Below, piece by piece: positions 1 to 11,553 of a stretch of DNA of 64,000 bases. Below the pieces are notes generated by a model that saw only the letters and a list, made by a program, of their open reading frames with translations, was not told where the DNA came from and searched no databases. The stretch comes from Delphinapterus leucas. Lineage: Eukaryota > Chordata > Mammalia > Artiodactyla > Monodontidae. Where the stretch lies: positions 6,573,537 through 6,637,536 of the forward strand of contig NW_022097993.1 of the NCBI RefSeq assembly GCF_002288925.2, read 5' to 3'. Made by a program: the position numbers and the translations under genes. The number at the start of each line of letters is the position of its first letter. Position 1 is the stretch's first letter.

Positions 1-1373
1 GCAGCTCAATATCAAAAAAACAAACCCAATCCAAAAATGGGCAGGAGACCTAAATAGACATTTCTCCAAAGAAGATATACAGATTGCCAACAAACACATG
101 AAAGGACACGCTCAACATCACTCATTATCAGAGATATGCAAATCAAAACTACAATGAGGTATCACCTCACACCAGTCAGAATGGGCATCATCAGAAAATC
201 TACAAACAACAAATGCTGGAGGGCTTGCCTGGTGGCGCAGTGGTTAAGAATCCGCCTGCCAATGCAGGGGACACGTGTTCAAACCCTGGTCTGGGAAGAT
301 CCCACATGCTGCAGAGCAACTAAGCCCCTGCGCCACAACTACAGAGCCTGCGCGCCACAGCTACTGAGCCCGCGTGCTACAAACTACTGAAGCCCGCGTG
401 CCTGGAGTCTGTGCTCCACACAAGAGAAGTCACTGCAATGAGAAGCCCGCACACCGCAATGAAGAATAGCCCCTGCTCACTGCAACCAGGGAAAGTCCGT
501 ACGCAGCAACGAAGACCCAATGCAGCCAAAAATAAATAAATAAAATAAATAAATTAAAAAAAAAATGCTGGAGAGGGTGTGGAGAACAGGGAACCCTCTT
601 GCACTGTTGGTGGTAATGTAAATTGATACAGCCACTATGGAGAACAGTACGGAGGTTCCTTAAAAAACTAAAAATAGAACTGCCATATGACCCAGCAATC
701 CCACTGTTGGGCATATACCCTGAGAAAACTATAATTCAAAAAGTCATGTGCCACAATGTTCACTGTAGCTCTATTTACAATAGCCAGGACATGGAAGCAA
801 TCTAAGTGTCCATCGACAGATGAATGGATAAAGAAGATGTGGCACATATATACAATGGAATATTACTCAGCCATAAAAAGAAATGAAATTGAGTTATTTG
901 TAGTGAGGTGGATGGACCTAGCGTCTGTCATACAGAGTGAAGCAAGTTAGAAAGAGAAAAACAAATACTGTATGCTAACACATATATATATGGAATCTAA
1001 AAAAAAAAAAAGGTTCTGCAGAACCTAGGGGCAAGGACAAGAATAAAGACGCAGACGCAGAGAATGGACTTGAGGACACAAGGAGGGGGAAGGGTAAGCT
1101 GGGACGAAGTGAGAGAGTGGCATGGACATATATACACTACCAAACGTAAAATAGATAGCTAGTGGGAAGCAGCCGCATAGCACAGGGAGATCAGCTCGGT
1201 GCTTTGTGACCACTTAGAGGGGTGGGATAGGGAGGGTGGGAGGGAAATGCAAGAGGGAGGAGATATGGGGATATATGTATATGTATAGCTGATTCACCTT
1301 GTTATAAAGCAGAAACTAACACAACAATGTAAAGCAATTATACTCCAATAAAGATGTTTAAAAAAAAAAAAAA
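1..1373 (+). mobile_element. LINE-1, 3' part, split by a SINE
   Basis: The end of ORF2 (residues like [15 protein letters not shown], [26 protein letters not shown]) is followed by L1 3' UTR and an A-tail at 1359-1373. A CHR SINE at 222-562 interrupts it, with an 11-base target duplication. The 5' end is outside the window. It sits in the intron after E18, antisense to SENP6. Confidence 0.92.
222..562 (+). mobile_element. CHR-type tRNA-derived SINE (long form) nested in L1
   Basis: It has a tRNA-like head with CTGGTGGCGCAGTGGTTAAG and the B-box-like GTGTTCAAACCC, then repeated CTGAGCCCGCGTGC-like units and an AAATAAATA tail. It is flanked by the 11-base duplication AAATGCTGGAG at 211-221 and 563-573. 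Confidence 0.93.
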
Positions 1374-1907
1374 GAATATCCAAGGGAGGTGTGCATGGTA
1401 TTGTACCTCTGAAGTCAAAGGAAGAACGTGTTATGTGGAAGGAATAAAACAGTGTCAAATGGTGCTGCGAGGTCAGGAACAATTTCAATATAAGGGTGAG
1501 GGTCAAGCCGGATTATAGAGATTTGAGAAGCAAATAGGATTCGTGGAAATGAAGACAATGAATATAAACACTTGTCCAGAAATATATCTGTGAAGGGGAG
1601 AAAAGAAGGTAAAAGATATAGCCCGAATCGTGGGAGACATTTCTTAAGGCAGAAAGAGCCAGTGGAGAGGAACTGATTAGTGATGAGTAATGAGGTCAAC
1701 AAGCCTTGGATTAGATGGAGTATGGTCATTTTTATTTTAGGCCTTAAAAATTCTCCAATTTAAGAGTCTTTGCTCCTTGGAATAATTTTTGAAACAATAG
1801 TTTTCAATCTCTTCAGAATATTTGCTTACTGTGTTTTTTACACTAACACGAGATCAAACACACCATTTTATTATTTATTAAATCAGATCCAACAAACTGA
1901 AACCCAC
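1374..1907. other. Intron sequence downstream of E18
   Basis: From about 1380 to 1730 the wording (GAGGTCAGGAACAATTTC..., GAGAAGCAAATAGGATTC) resembles an old interspersed repeat that I cannot assign to a family. The SENP6 terminal exon is not here. The rest is unremarkable AT-rich intron. Confidence 0.5.
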
Positions 1908-2058
1908 CTCAAAAAAGCTCTCTACATACTGCAATATGTATACACCACAATCACTGAAGTTGTTTTGCTGGGGTACTTTTGGATTAGAGCCTTTCATAAC
2001 ATCTTTGGAAAAACTTCTTTTGCATCCTTTTTTAACTTCCCACTCCACTTCTAAATAC
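1908..2058 (-). CDS. SENP6: SENP6 exon E18, catalytic Cys
   Basis: This codes [20 protein letters not shown], then [20 protein letters not shown] and [10 protein letters not shown]. The [10 protein letters not shown] motif holds the oxyanion Gln and the nucleophile Cys (codon 1947-1949). The donor is GTGGGT and the exon ends in phase 0. The expected next exon (about 70 residues in human, beginning NPILSF) is not found between 1 and 1907, so it lies outside the window. Confidence 0.96.
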
Positions 2059-2156
2059 CTGCAATGATGTGTATATAGTAAGAATACATACATATAAATA
2101 TACATAGTTCCTCATTCCCACCAGAATACAAAGTACAGGTAGAGTTTTGAACTTAC

Positions 2157-2225
2157 TCTCTTAGAATTTTTACAACATTTGACCGAGAAGGCCCTCTGAG
2201 TGAGTCCATCAGTAGGATACAAGGT
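2157..2225 (-). CDS. SENP6: SENP6 exon E17, catalytic Asp
   Basis: The exon codes [20 protein letters not shown], then LR and two bases of Glu. The Asp of LLMDSL (codon 2204-2206) is the catalytic acid, matching the YDS-type motif of other SENPs. It is 69 bases long, separated from E18 by a 98-base intron. The acceptor is CGTATAG and the donor GTAAGT. It is too short to appear as a long open frame and is recognised by homology and phase. Confidence 0.95.
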
Positions 2226-3050
2226 CTATACGGTAGAAATGACCAAATATTAATACTTTATAATGTTTAAAAGGCATAAAAAGATGTACATTAACAATAA
2301 AATTTCAAACCTTAAAAATTCACTTTGTATGACTCAGTAAAACTTGCTGGGGGGGGGCGGATAACACCCTAATAATACTTAACTATCCATGGTTATATTA
2401 AATACTGAATTAAAGAGTAATAATTTAATCATATCTAAGTTATGAATATAGTTCACCAAAGTTCCTAAAAACACTTAAAAATTTAGTAGAAAGTCAAAAC
2501 AATTCTGAAAATTTGAACATCTGCATATTCCAAATTACCAAAAGTGAGACCATGCAAAAGTAGAAGAAAAATAATCCCATTTTTAACTAAAACCTATTTT
2601 AGATAAAAAAAATCAGGTAATCTTCACATAAAAGAATTAGTTTAGAATCCAGTGTTTTGGGCGAGGTTCCACTTCAGAACACTCAGTATAAATAATACTC
2701 AACTTTTAAAATTTTGTTGTTAAACCCAAGTAAGTGAGGAAGTCTAATGTAGTGCAAAAAGTCCTGAAATGATTAAAGATCTAGGTTCTTCCTGGCTAAC
2801 ATTTTATGGGATTTGGAAAAAATCTCTCAACTGCTCTAGGTCTCTATGTTTTCCTTTATAAATGAAGGTTGCTTTTCAAATGCTATTAATGGAGTTTCAG
2901 ACAAGATTTCCTACAAAAAGTCAAAAGAGATGAAGTCTAGAAATAGGTACTACTTCATCGCCTAAGAAGTCTGCAGACCCTGGCAAGATCTCAGAACATG
3001 TACTTCTGAGAACCAAAATAGACTCACTCTCAATTTGGGGTTTCCATCTG

Positions 3051-3178
3051 TTTCTTTGTTTGTTTGTTTTTTGCTGCACCACGGCTTGCGGGATCTTAGT
3101 TCCCCAACCAGGGATTGAACCCACGCCCTCAGCAGTGAGAGCGCAGAATCCTAACCACTGGACTGCCAGGGAATTCCC
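3051..3178 (-). mobile_element. Short tRNA-derived SINE
   Basis: This is the minus-strand copy of a CHR/artiodactyl-type SINE: T-rich start, GGATCTTAGTTCCCCAACCA, GGGATTGAACCCA (B box reversed) and CTAACCACTGGACTGCCAGG. Imperfect target repeats (GGGTTTCCATCTG and GGGTTTCCCACCTG) flank it. Confidence 0.85.
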
Positions 3179-3568
3179 TGGGTTTCCCACCTGGAACATG
3201 TCCCTTAGGACTGCCTTAAGTCACTCCACAGCCTTCACACAGTAGCTATGGAACCAGTGTAAACTCCAATTCCCATGTTACTGATGTGAATTTGAATGAC
3301 ATTCTTTGTCCTTTCCTGCTCCAAATCACTATATATCCAAAAGGAGTAGTGGTTTTCTATGCACACGCACAGACATGGAAAATGGGCAAATGGAGAACTG
3401 AAATAATTTCCATTCTCCCCAACTCAAACCTTGGACATTGGGCAGGACCTAATTTTCCTCACTGACTCTGAAAGCTTCTGTGATTTTTGCTTAAATACCT
3501 GTTTTAATTAAAACAGTATGGTTAATGTTTTATTCTAAGAGGGTACGTGAATAAAAATTATCATGTAG

Positions 3569-3882
3569 GGTCTTCCCTGGTGGCGCGGGGGTTTAAGAAT
3601 CCGCCTGCCAATGCAGGGGACATGGGTTTAAGCCTTGGTCTGGGAAGATCCCACATGCCATGGAGCAACTAAGCCCGTGCGCCACAACTACTGAGCCCAC
3701 ACGTCTAGAGCCCATGCTCCGCAACAAGAGAAGCCACTGCAATGAGAAGCCTGCGAACCGCAATGAAGAGCAGCCCCCGCTCTCCGCAACTAAAGAAAGC
3801 ACACGCACAGCAATGAAGACCCAATGCAGCCAAAAATAAGTAAAATTAAAAAAAGAAAAGAGTAACAGTTAAAAAAAAAAAC
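3569..3882 (+). mobile_element. CHR-type SINE close to SENP6 E16
   Basis: It begins GGTCTTCCCTGGTGGCGCGG and ends in an A-rich tail. The target duplication TATCATGTAG lies at 3559-3568 and 3883-3892. The right duplication ends 28 bases from the E16 splice donor. It is antisense to the gene. Confidence 0.93.
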
Positions 3883-3919
3883 TATCATGTAGTTTGCAAG
3901 ATGTACGGTTAATGCTTAC

Positions 3920-4008
3920 TGTTTACAGATAGTAGGCTTTAAATGCCACTGTCCTATTTCAGAATTGCAGTTGTCATCGGCAAGGAATCCATCATCACTG
4001 CTGTCATC
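3920..4008 (-). CDS. SENP6: SENP6 exon E16, end of insertion and return to protease fold
   Basis: This codes [20 protein letters not shown], then WHLKPTICK and two bases of Gln. The acidic run closes the insertion. KPTICKQ leads back to the protease strand carrying the catalytic Asp in E17. The donor is GTAAGC. An antisense SINE with its target duplication ends 28 bases beyond the exon boundary. Confidence 0.95.
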
Positions 4009-5821
4009 CTGTAAAAGAGAGCCTACTGTTAGTATTGAAAATATACAATCTAAATTACTAATAACGTAACAAAATAGCACTATTGAGGATAAAAATCCTT
4101 GTAGCAAATATGTAAAAAAAATATTTTTCTGTTTAGGTGATCAGACATTAGAAAATGTGTTACGTCACTCGATTCCAATGATGTAACACTACAACACAGG
4201 CATCTTAATGAAAGAAGCCATCAATCAGAGGTCTAAGAAAACTTGTTACATCTATTTACTCAATCTAAATTTTTAAAGACGAAGTATACCATGACTGATT
4301 CTTCTCTAGTCAAACATTATGGCTCTGATTTTAGGTATTTTTACAAAAATTTAATTTGTTGGCTAAAACAACTGTTTTCACAATAGGACATGAATGACTT
4401 ATATTTATCATCTTTTCACACAAAAATTTTTTTCATATCAGAAACATTTAAAGGGTTTTTGGAAACACTGTTTTACTTGACAAAACCCTTTACCCACTTC
4501 ACATGAGAGAAGACAGCTTTATGATAGTGTGTCTTATTCTACTGATTACCTTGAATGTAAAACAAACAAAGCTTTTTTTGTCCTGTGGGAAAGCTTCTGG
4601 CAACCTTTTGAATGAAACAGTCAACAGTAGGAATGATAATAGTAGTAATACACGGTTAGATTAACTAGTTCACGTAACTGCTATGACCAAAAAGGAGCAT
4701 GTGAAGTGCTCATTATAAACCTTGAATGTAATCCAGATATGTGTCTGTATATATTAGAAAGAAAAACTGTATTTCATAGCCACGCACTGTAGACCAAGGG
4801 ACATCACAAAAATGTTTTTTGTTCACAAGAGGATTGAGCAAAAAGGAAAAATGGTGCAGTACAAAGTTATCTTTACTACTAGATAAACTCAAAGTTTGTC
4901 TTAACAACTAAGGAAGAGGCAGAAAAAGGAAATGGAATAAGCTTTTCTCTCAGTAGAAAATGCCTGTTTAACTGAAGTTATAAAATATTTTCAAAAATAT
5001 ACTTTATTCTTGGTGTTAATAAAGCTTATTAGGGCAAACAAGACTCTAAGGAAATATGAGAACCGACCTATGTTAACTAAATATGATCTGCTCCTGCCAT
5101 GATGCATATACAGCAGATTAGATGAAAGAAAAAAATCATTAGACAGGTGGTAAAAATAGTGTAATTCTGCTGTGTTCGTGCACCACACACCACATAATCG
5201 AAAATGTGAACACTTGCCTCCTGAGTGTTAAGTAAGACCGAAGGTTAAGCACGGCGCACAAATGCTTTAAAAGAGCAACGGAAAGGGGTGCGGTAGGGGT
5301 GGTGGGCGGTCGCTGGGTCGCGGCGGGAGGATCCATTTCACATGGAAACTTTCCACGGTGGGTGATATTAGTTTAGTCCTCAATGGCAAACTAAACAAAC
5401 AAACAAAAACCCCAAAACAAAAAATGAAACAACGTTCATACATCTATCCCGGCAACTTCTGAACTGAAAACCAAATTTGTGTTGTGAGATGAGATCCAAG
5501 TACAGAAGGCATGAGTTAACCGTTTGAAGTAATCGCCTATAAAAATCTAAAGAAAAACTTTTTTTTTTTTTTTCTGTACGCGGGCCTCTCACTGTTGTGG
5601 CCTCTCCCGTTGCGGAGCACAGGCTCCGGATGCGCAGGCTCAGCAGCCATGGCTCACGGGCCCAGCCGCTCCGCGGCATGTGGGATCTTCCCGGACCGGG
5701 GCACGAACCCGCATCCTCTGCATCGGTAGGCAGAGTCTCAACCACTGCGCCACCAGGGAAGCCCAGAGAAACTTTCACTTATATAAAATACTAGAACTTT
5801 TTGCTAAGCGTTAGGTTTCAC
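4009..5821. other. Intron E15-E16
   Basis: This is AT-rich intron with one SINE at 5561-5764. A GC-richer, CpG-containing patch lies at about 5270-5335 (AGCAACGGAAAGGGG, GGGTCGCGGCGGGAGG). It is too short to call a CpG island and no gene starts there. Confidence 0.55.
5561..5764 (-). mobile_element. Short GC-rich CHR-type SINE close to SENP6 E15
   Basis: It has a T-run, then CTCACTGTTGTGGCCTCTCC, GGCATGTGGGATCTTCC and an end at CACCAGGGAAGCCC. Flanks AGAAAAACTT and AGAGAAACTT look like a diverged target duplication. It is in the same sense as SENP6 and 57 bases from the E15 donor. Confidence 0.92.
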
Positions 5822-5925
5822 CTGGTTATCCTGATCTTCTGAGAAGTCGATGAGTTCATCTTCAAGCATTTTACTACCTTCAGCTGATTCATCACTGTAG
5901 TTTAGTCTGATTTTGCTTAAGCCAT
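5822..5925 (-). CDS. SENP6: SENP6 exon E15, acidic insertion
   Basis: The exon codes [20 protein letters not shown], then [14 protein letters not shown]. It continues the catalytic-domain insertion and is strongly acidic. The donor CAG followed by GTGAAA is weak. A sense-oriented SINE ends only 57 bases into the downstream intron (5561-5764), a possible influence on splicing of this exon. Confidence 0.95.
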
Positions 5926-8389
5926 CTGTATCAATAAGAAACATTACATAATTTTTAAAAAGAACACACACATAACTTATAGTACATGATGTTAAAATTA
6001 ATGCTAGTAATTAATTGCATAGTAATTACGAATACAAAATCTGTCTTAGCATGTAAATATCACAAGTATAAAATAAGTTACTTTTAAGTAAAAAACCTGG
6101 ATTATGTCATCTACAGAGTTGTTTCTACTACTCAGACCCTAAAATTTATTAAACTTTAAACACTAGGTATCAATTATATTATTAAATATTTATGTATATT
6201 TAAATACACATATATATATAAAGATTTTGTGCTACGTATGCTAGGTATCTTTAATAACAGAAGCTACAATAGTTTGAAAACAACTCAACTGTTCAATAAC
6301 AGGAATGGTTAGCAAACGTAGAACATAAAATGAAATACTGTGTACACTAGAGAAATTAAAATTGTGAAAATATGGAAAATTATACAAGTTAAAAGAACAT
6401 GATTAAAACAAAGTAAAACAGGCTTGCTTTTGCACAAATAATTTAAAAAAATACAAAAATGAAAATAATTATGCTAGGATAGTAGTTATGGATGAGTTCC
6501 TCAACTCTGTATATTTTTCCTTCATGTTTGGTTATATTCATAGACTTTTCAACAAAATAAAATGACACAAGCCAACGTAGGTGCTGGGCAGTATGAAAAT
6601 AAATGACTCGTAGAAATATTTGAAATGAATTCTTTTAAAGGTCTGTTTCAAGAATCTAAATCCTTAAAAATCAATGATTTTCTTAAAGAAACAGAAGATT
6701 TACCAGAAAATAATGAAAACTGATCAGGAACTTTGATGCCAAATATACAAATATTGTTTATTATAGAGCATACCATTTCCAAGTTTTTAAAAGCATGACT
6801 TCAAGGTATTTTAAACAGGATTTAACTTATTTTGGTACAAGTTATTAAAAGGGCAAAAGAATACTAATATAAGCAAGATAGGATGGGAAAGCAGCAAGAT
6901 AAAAGTGCTCCTGGAAAAATACATTTAACATATATAAAAGTCCAAATGTTGTGATCGAAAACATACCATTTGAAATAATAAAGCACGCAAAGAATAACCT
7001 TTTCAATTTATCTCTTTCAAAAGTCTGTATTTTTATGCTTTCTTGAAGCAAAAACACCTATATTTAAATAAAACTTGTCCAAATCCTCAGGCAGTTAAGA
7101 GCTAGTCACTACAGTCAAGTTATTTTTGCAGCGAAGTATTCCTGTCTATACCTATCTATTACACAGAAACTGTGTCATATAAACATGAACCTTATAAAAA
7201 TGAAATACGTGTGCACTGCAAAAAAGGAGAAAAGTAACTTAAATAGTGTAGTCAATTTCTTCAACTATTTCGTTCAGTAAACAAATGCCCTAGTATAAAT
7301 TGAGAGGCAATAACTCCATCAGCTGTTCTCCCAATCAGTCCCATTTCCTGAGCTTTTCTCACATAGTGAGATCACCTGAAGATGCCAAACCAAGCGTGAT
7401 TCTAGAGTTTAAAAATACACATTTTTCATGTACCATACAGAGCAAGACAACTACTTCAAATGGTGCCCAACTGAAAAAACACCAAATCAAAGTAGTGATA
7501 ACAGACATTATTCTCCTACAGTTGACCTTAAAAACCTAATCCCCGTGGCAAGATACAACTCCACTTATTTACTGCAGCATGTCAACCGACATCAGTCAAC
7601 ACTCTGTACATGTTCAACGGTTAAAATTATGTTAAATGTTTTATTTAAGTCCTGTCAACAATACTCCCAGACCAAATAGAAACAGATCACTAAGATATTA
7701 ATCATAATCACAAAAATTTTTACAAGCTCTCCTTATCCTCATTTCTGATACGTCATTATTTTATCTAGGATAGACGGCTTAGCCATCCTCTCCAAGGCAG
7801 TAAAGGCTCCTCTAGAGAGCACTCTAATTCAATGTACTTTTGGGTGAGTGATGCCTTGGAAACATCTGGTGAAAGATTTGAGAGCTCGTTCCTGAAAAAT
7901 ACAGACCCATTCTAGAGAACCATTTTTCAAACTGTGGGACACTATGGTCATTGGATTAAGATAAGCATTGAAAAAGAATAGAAAAATGCCAGTGTATCAC
8001 ACACAATAAAGGTAAATTAATTTCCTTTAAGGAAGATATAGTCGATAAAGTTACACACATACTAAAAACAAAACAAAACAAATGCACAAACTATAATTTT
8101 TAATAGAAGAATAAACAGATATTATAAAAGGGCAAACTACATACAACAGATATTCTTTACTTTGGTCTCCATTAGGATTTATGGGTATATTTACTCAAAT
8201 TTAACAGGTTATTTCTCAAGTAGAACATTAACTTGTAGAGAGAGCCACCAGGAATTTCTGGGGTTTGTGTATATGAAGGAAGTCCTAAGGCTTTGTTTGT
8301 CCCATTGCTCTAAGACATGCACTTTAATTCATTTTTTAAACTTGAATTCACATTAAACTGTATGAAATTACTGATCAAAAAGGAACTTA

Positions 8390-9215
8390 AAAAATGTTCT
8401 GTGGAGATATAATTCACATACAATTCACCCATTTAAAGTGTACATGTAAGTAGTTTTTGGTGTATTTACAAATACTATGTGCAACCATCCCTGGAGTCAA
8501 CTTTAAAACATTTTCAAAATGTTTTAACTCTCAAAAAACCCCACAAAAAAACAAACAAAAACTCTGTACACTTCAGCTATCACTCCCTTCTCCCCATACT
8601 CCTGTCCCATACCCGCAACCAGCCCTAAGCAGCCATTAACCCACTCTACAGATTTTCCTGGGAGATTTCATACAAATGGAATCACATAATATGAGGTCTT
8701 CTATGACTACTTAGCATGCTTTCAAGTTTCATCTATGTAGCATGTATCACTCCTTCATTTCTTTTTATGGCCTAATAATATTCCATTGGATGGATGTATC
8801 ATGTTTTGATTATCCATTTGTCAGCTGATGAACATCTGGATTGTGTCTACCATTTGGCTATTATGAATAATGCTGCTATAAATGTTCATGCCCAAGTTTT
8901 TGTGTGGACATACGTTTTTATTTCTCTTGGGTAATTATCTAGGCGTGGAACTGCTGGATCACATGATAACTCTATGTTTAACGTTTTGAGGAACTGTCAA
9001 AACTGTCTCCCAAAGCAAGCTGTACCATTTTACATTCCCACTAATGATATATGAAGGCCTCAATTTCCGCACATCCTCACCAACACCTGTTAGTATCTGA
9101 CTTTCTGATTCTAGCCATGCTGTCATGGCTATGAAGAGGCATCTCTTTGTGGTTTTGACTTACATTTCCTTCATGACTAATGATGTCCAGCATCTTCTCA
9201 TGTACTAACTGGCAG
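8390..9215 (-). mobile_element. Old LINE-1 fragment (ORF2 end and 3' UTR)
   Basis: Minus-strand L1 wording such as TTTTATGGCCTAATAATATT, CTATTATGAATAATGCTGC and GGAACTGCTGGATCACATG identifies the reverse complement of the ORF2 end. It is diverged, with no intact reading frame. Confidence 0.85.
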
Positions 9216-9478
9216 GATTTTGTTGTTTTCTTTTTTTATTTTTAATGGGGTATAATTGATTTACAATGTTGTGTTAGTTTCAGGTTTACAGCAAAGTGAA
9301 TCTGTTATATAAATACATATATCCACTCTTTATTAGATTCTTTTCCCATATAGGCCATCACAGAGTATTGTGTAGAGTTCCCTGTGCTGTACAGTAGGTC
9401 CTTATTAGTTATCTATTTTATATATAGTAGTGTGTATATGTCCAAAATAAATCCCAATTTATCCCACCTCCAGGACTT
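9216..9478 (-). mobile_element. LINE-1 3' UTR fragment, cetartiodactyl type
   Basis: The phrases GGGGTATAATTGATTTACAA, GTTTCAGGTTTACAGCAAAG and CCTGTGCTGTACAGTAGGTC are the reverse complement of the L1 3' UTR common in cetartiodactyls. It sits directly against the older L1 piece. Confidence 0.85.
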
Positions 9479-9742
9479 TGTTTTAAAGGCAATGAGAAAC
9501 AGTGCACACTGCCTTGAAGGCTTAATCTTCAGAGTGCCCATCTACACAATGCTTTCTGTTTAGCAAAATGGTAATTAATCTCTAACGTGGCTATTCACTG
9601 CCTTTTTTTTTTTCTATTCAAGTATTAAAATACTAAAACTGAAAAAAATTAGTCAGAACTTGGTGATTACGTACTTCGCTTAATCTTCATTCCATTTCCT
9701 GCCTGCTGAAACAGACTTGAAAGTCAGCTAGAAAAGGAAGCG

Positions 9743-9981
9743 CAGTTGACCCTTGAACAACACAGGTTTGAACTGCACTGGCCCACCCACACATGGATAT
9801 CTTTTCAATAAATACGTAGTACAGTACTACACAATCTGAGGTTGGTTGAATCCAGGGATGCGAATCTGTGGATGTGAAACTGTGGTATGACACGAATGGC
9901 TGACTATAAAGTTAGAGGTGGATTTTTGATTGTCAGAGGGTCAGCAACCCTAAACCCCATGTTGTTCAAGGGTCAACTGTA
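9743..9981 (+). mobile_element. Nonautonomous Tigger-type element (MER44-like)
   Basis: It has inverted ends CAGTTGACCCTTGAACAACA and TGTTGTTCAAGGGTCAACTG. The inner wording AATAAATACGTAGTACAGTA and GGTTGGTTGAATCCAGGGAT fits the pogo/Tigger-derived MER44 group. It is a fossil with no transposase. Confidence 0.85.
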
Positions 9982-10839
9982 TTTATCTGCTTGGCTTTTG
10001 ATATACTTTTTTGCTTTATCTGCTAAATTTCCCCCTTCTGCCTTTTATCTTATACCCCCTAAAGGGCACAAAGACCAACACATATGGCTAATGTCAGCTT
10101 TATGCAGCTGAGTATGTCAAACAAAAAATATTTTTTTAAGAGCGCAGCCAACACCTTTCTGACTTCCTAAAATAATACAGGCTGGTAGAAGTACAGAGTA
10201 TGTTGAGCATTCACAACTTTTTCTTGAACTTTTGAGTTCAACTTTTGAAAGTTGGGACTCAACTTTCTCACTGAGTTCACATAATTTCTTCTATGCCTTA
10301 TACTGAGTTTTCTCCTCCCAAGAAAATGTATTAGATATACTCATAGTTTAGTAAGTTTGCTATCCAATATACATAGCATATTATGGGTTTATGAAGTAGA
10401 CTTTGGGGTTGAAGTGGAAATTATGCAGTTGACTTGATATATAATTTAAGTATTTGAAGAGAAACCTTAGATTTCTATAACAAGTGCTAGAAATATGGAC
10501 CTGATTCAAGGAATAAAACAATTTATTAGAAGTGAAGGGAAATAAAAAAGCAGAGGTTGGACCAGTGCCCTTTCTCCCACTGAAAATCATGAAGGAGAGA
10601 GAGTGAGGAACAGAAACTAGCTTTTAATTTGAATGTCAACAGCTATTTGGAGGAGAAATTTCTGCCTCTTGCCCCTTGATCTCAATTGCCCATCTGTAAC
10701 CTTAGAAGATCGAACTAATTTGCCTTAACAGATCTAAAACTGCAACTACTGTTTATGCTGAATAATTTCCTACAAAATAAATATAAGTCCAAGTTCCTAT
10801 AAATGGAAAATGCAGACCTTGTACTATAATTTTAAAACT

Positions 10840-11037
10840 TCATTCTCTGTAAGGGTGAGGGGAGGAGACTCACTATAAAGGGGGCACAAGGCAATTTTTT
10901 TGAGTAACGGAAAGGTTCTAAATCTTGATTGTTGTAGTGACTACATGACTACACATTTATCAAAGCTCACTGAGCTATACTTATGAGTGAACGTTACTGT
11001 AAGTAAATTATACCTCAATAAACCTGACTTAAAAAAA
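10840..11037 (+). mobile_element. Old LINE-1 3' end
   Basis: It ends AAATTATACCTCAATAAACC followed by an A-run, preceded by TTCTAAATCTTGATTGTTGT, as in mammalian-wide L1M 3' UTRs. It ends 86 bases before E14. Confidence 0.75.
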
Positions 11038-11122
11038 AATTGTGCCCTGAAATCTTAATCCTATTTCTAAAAATTCCAACTTATTCTAATTCTTTGATTT
11101 TTTAAAACATTTAGAAACATAC

Positions 11123-11553
11123 CTGTATGGTGCATAGAACTTAAATATTCATTCTGTAGGCCACTCTCACTTTTAGTCCTATCAACAACTTTCTGGCATG
11201 CAGATTCTCCTTTATTCGATTCTTCATTTTCACTTGCAGTATGATTTATTTTTTTCAGACTACATTTCACACTGCTAAGGTTTCTCCGATAACGAGGGTC
11301 ACTTTCTTCCTGTTCATTATTTGAATCAATTACAGCTACGCAATGCTTTCTGTTTAGCATCTTCTTAATTACAGGCTTGGCAGCAGAGTTTTGAGAATAA
11401 CTGTCCATTTCACTGGCTGAAGGTGAAGAAATACAACTGTCCTCTACAGTTGAACATTTTTGCGTGACTGTATTTTCATGGTAATGAGGATTAGGTTCAT
11501 ACTTTGGTTTTTCCAAACCAGGGAAACAAACAACAGCCAAAAACCAGTGTGCA
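11123..11553 (-). CDS. SENP6: SENP6 exon E14, catalytic His and catalytic-domain insertion
   Basis: This is the largest exon (431 bases). It opens [20 protein letters not shown]: the His of AHW (codon 11547-11549) is the catalytic histidine, followed by the conserved hydrophobic strand. The remaining about 130 residues are the hydrophilic Ser/Glu/Asn-rich insertion that splits the catalytic domain in SENP6/SENP7 (for example [20 protein letters not shown] and [20 protein letters not shown]), ending SSMHHT. The insertion is expected to be a flexible loop that does not disturb the fold. The donor is GTATGT and the acceptor TTTTTTACAG. Confidence 0.97.

Larger units (their letters stand above)
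2226..3919. other. Intron E16-E17
   Basis: The intron contains two SINEs (3051-3178 minus, 3569-3882 plus). The stretch 2226-3037 and 3194-3558 is plain AT-rich intron with a short G-run at 2350-2357; I see nothing else in it. Confidence 0.6.
5926..11122. other. Intron E14-E15
   Basis: 5926-8390 is AT-rich intron without a clear repeat apart from a short ATATATATA run near 6211. A possible weak MER5-like piece lies near 7910-7980. Old L1 pieces lie at 8390-9215, 9216-9478 and 10840-11037, and a Tigger-type element at 9743-9981. No other coding exon was found. Confidence 0.55.

Noticed and set aside
1..1907. Search for the final SENP6 exon (NPILSF... to the stop codon)
   Set aside because: Nothing matching was found on the minus strand; it must be outside the window.
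5270..5335. CpG-rich patch as a promoter
   Set aside because: Too short for a CpG island and placed deep inside the gene with no transcript start evidence.
11067..11540. A 157-residue open frame that could be read as a stand-alone gene
   Set aside because: It is the exon E14 coding frame of SENP6 read on past its GTATGT donor; the tail after SSMHHTG is intron.
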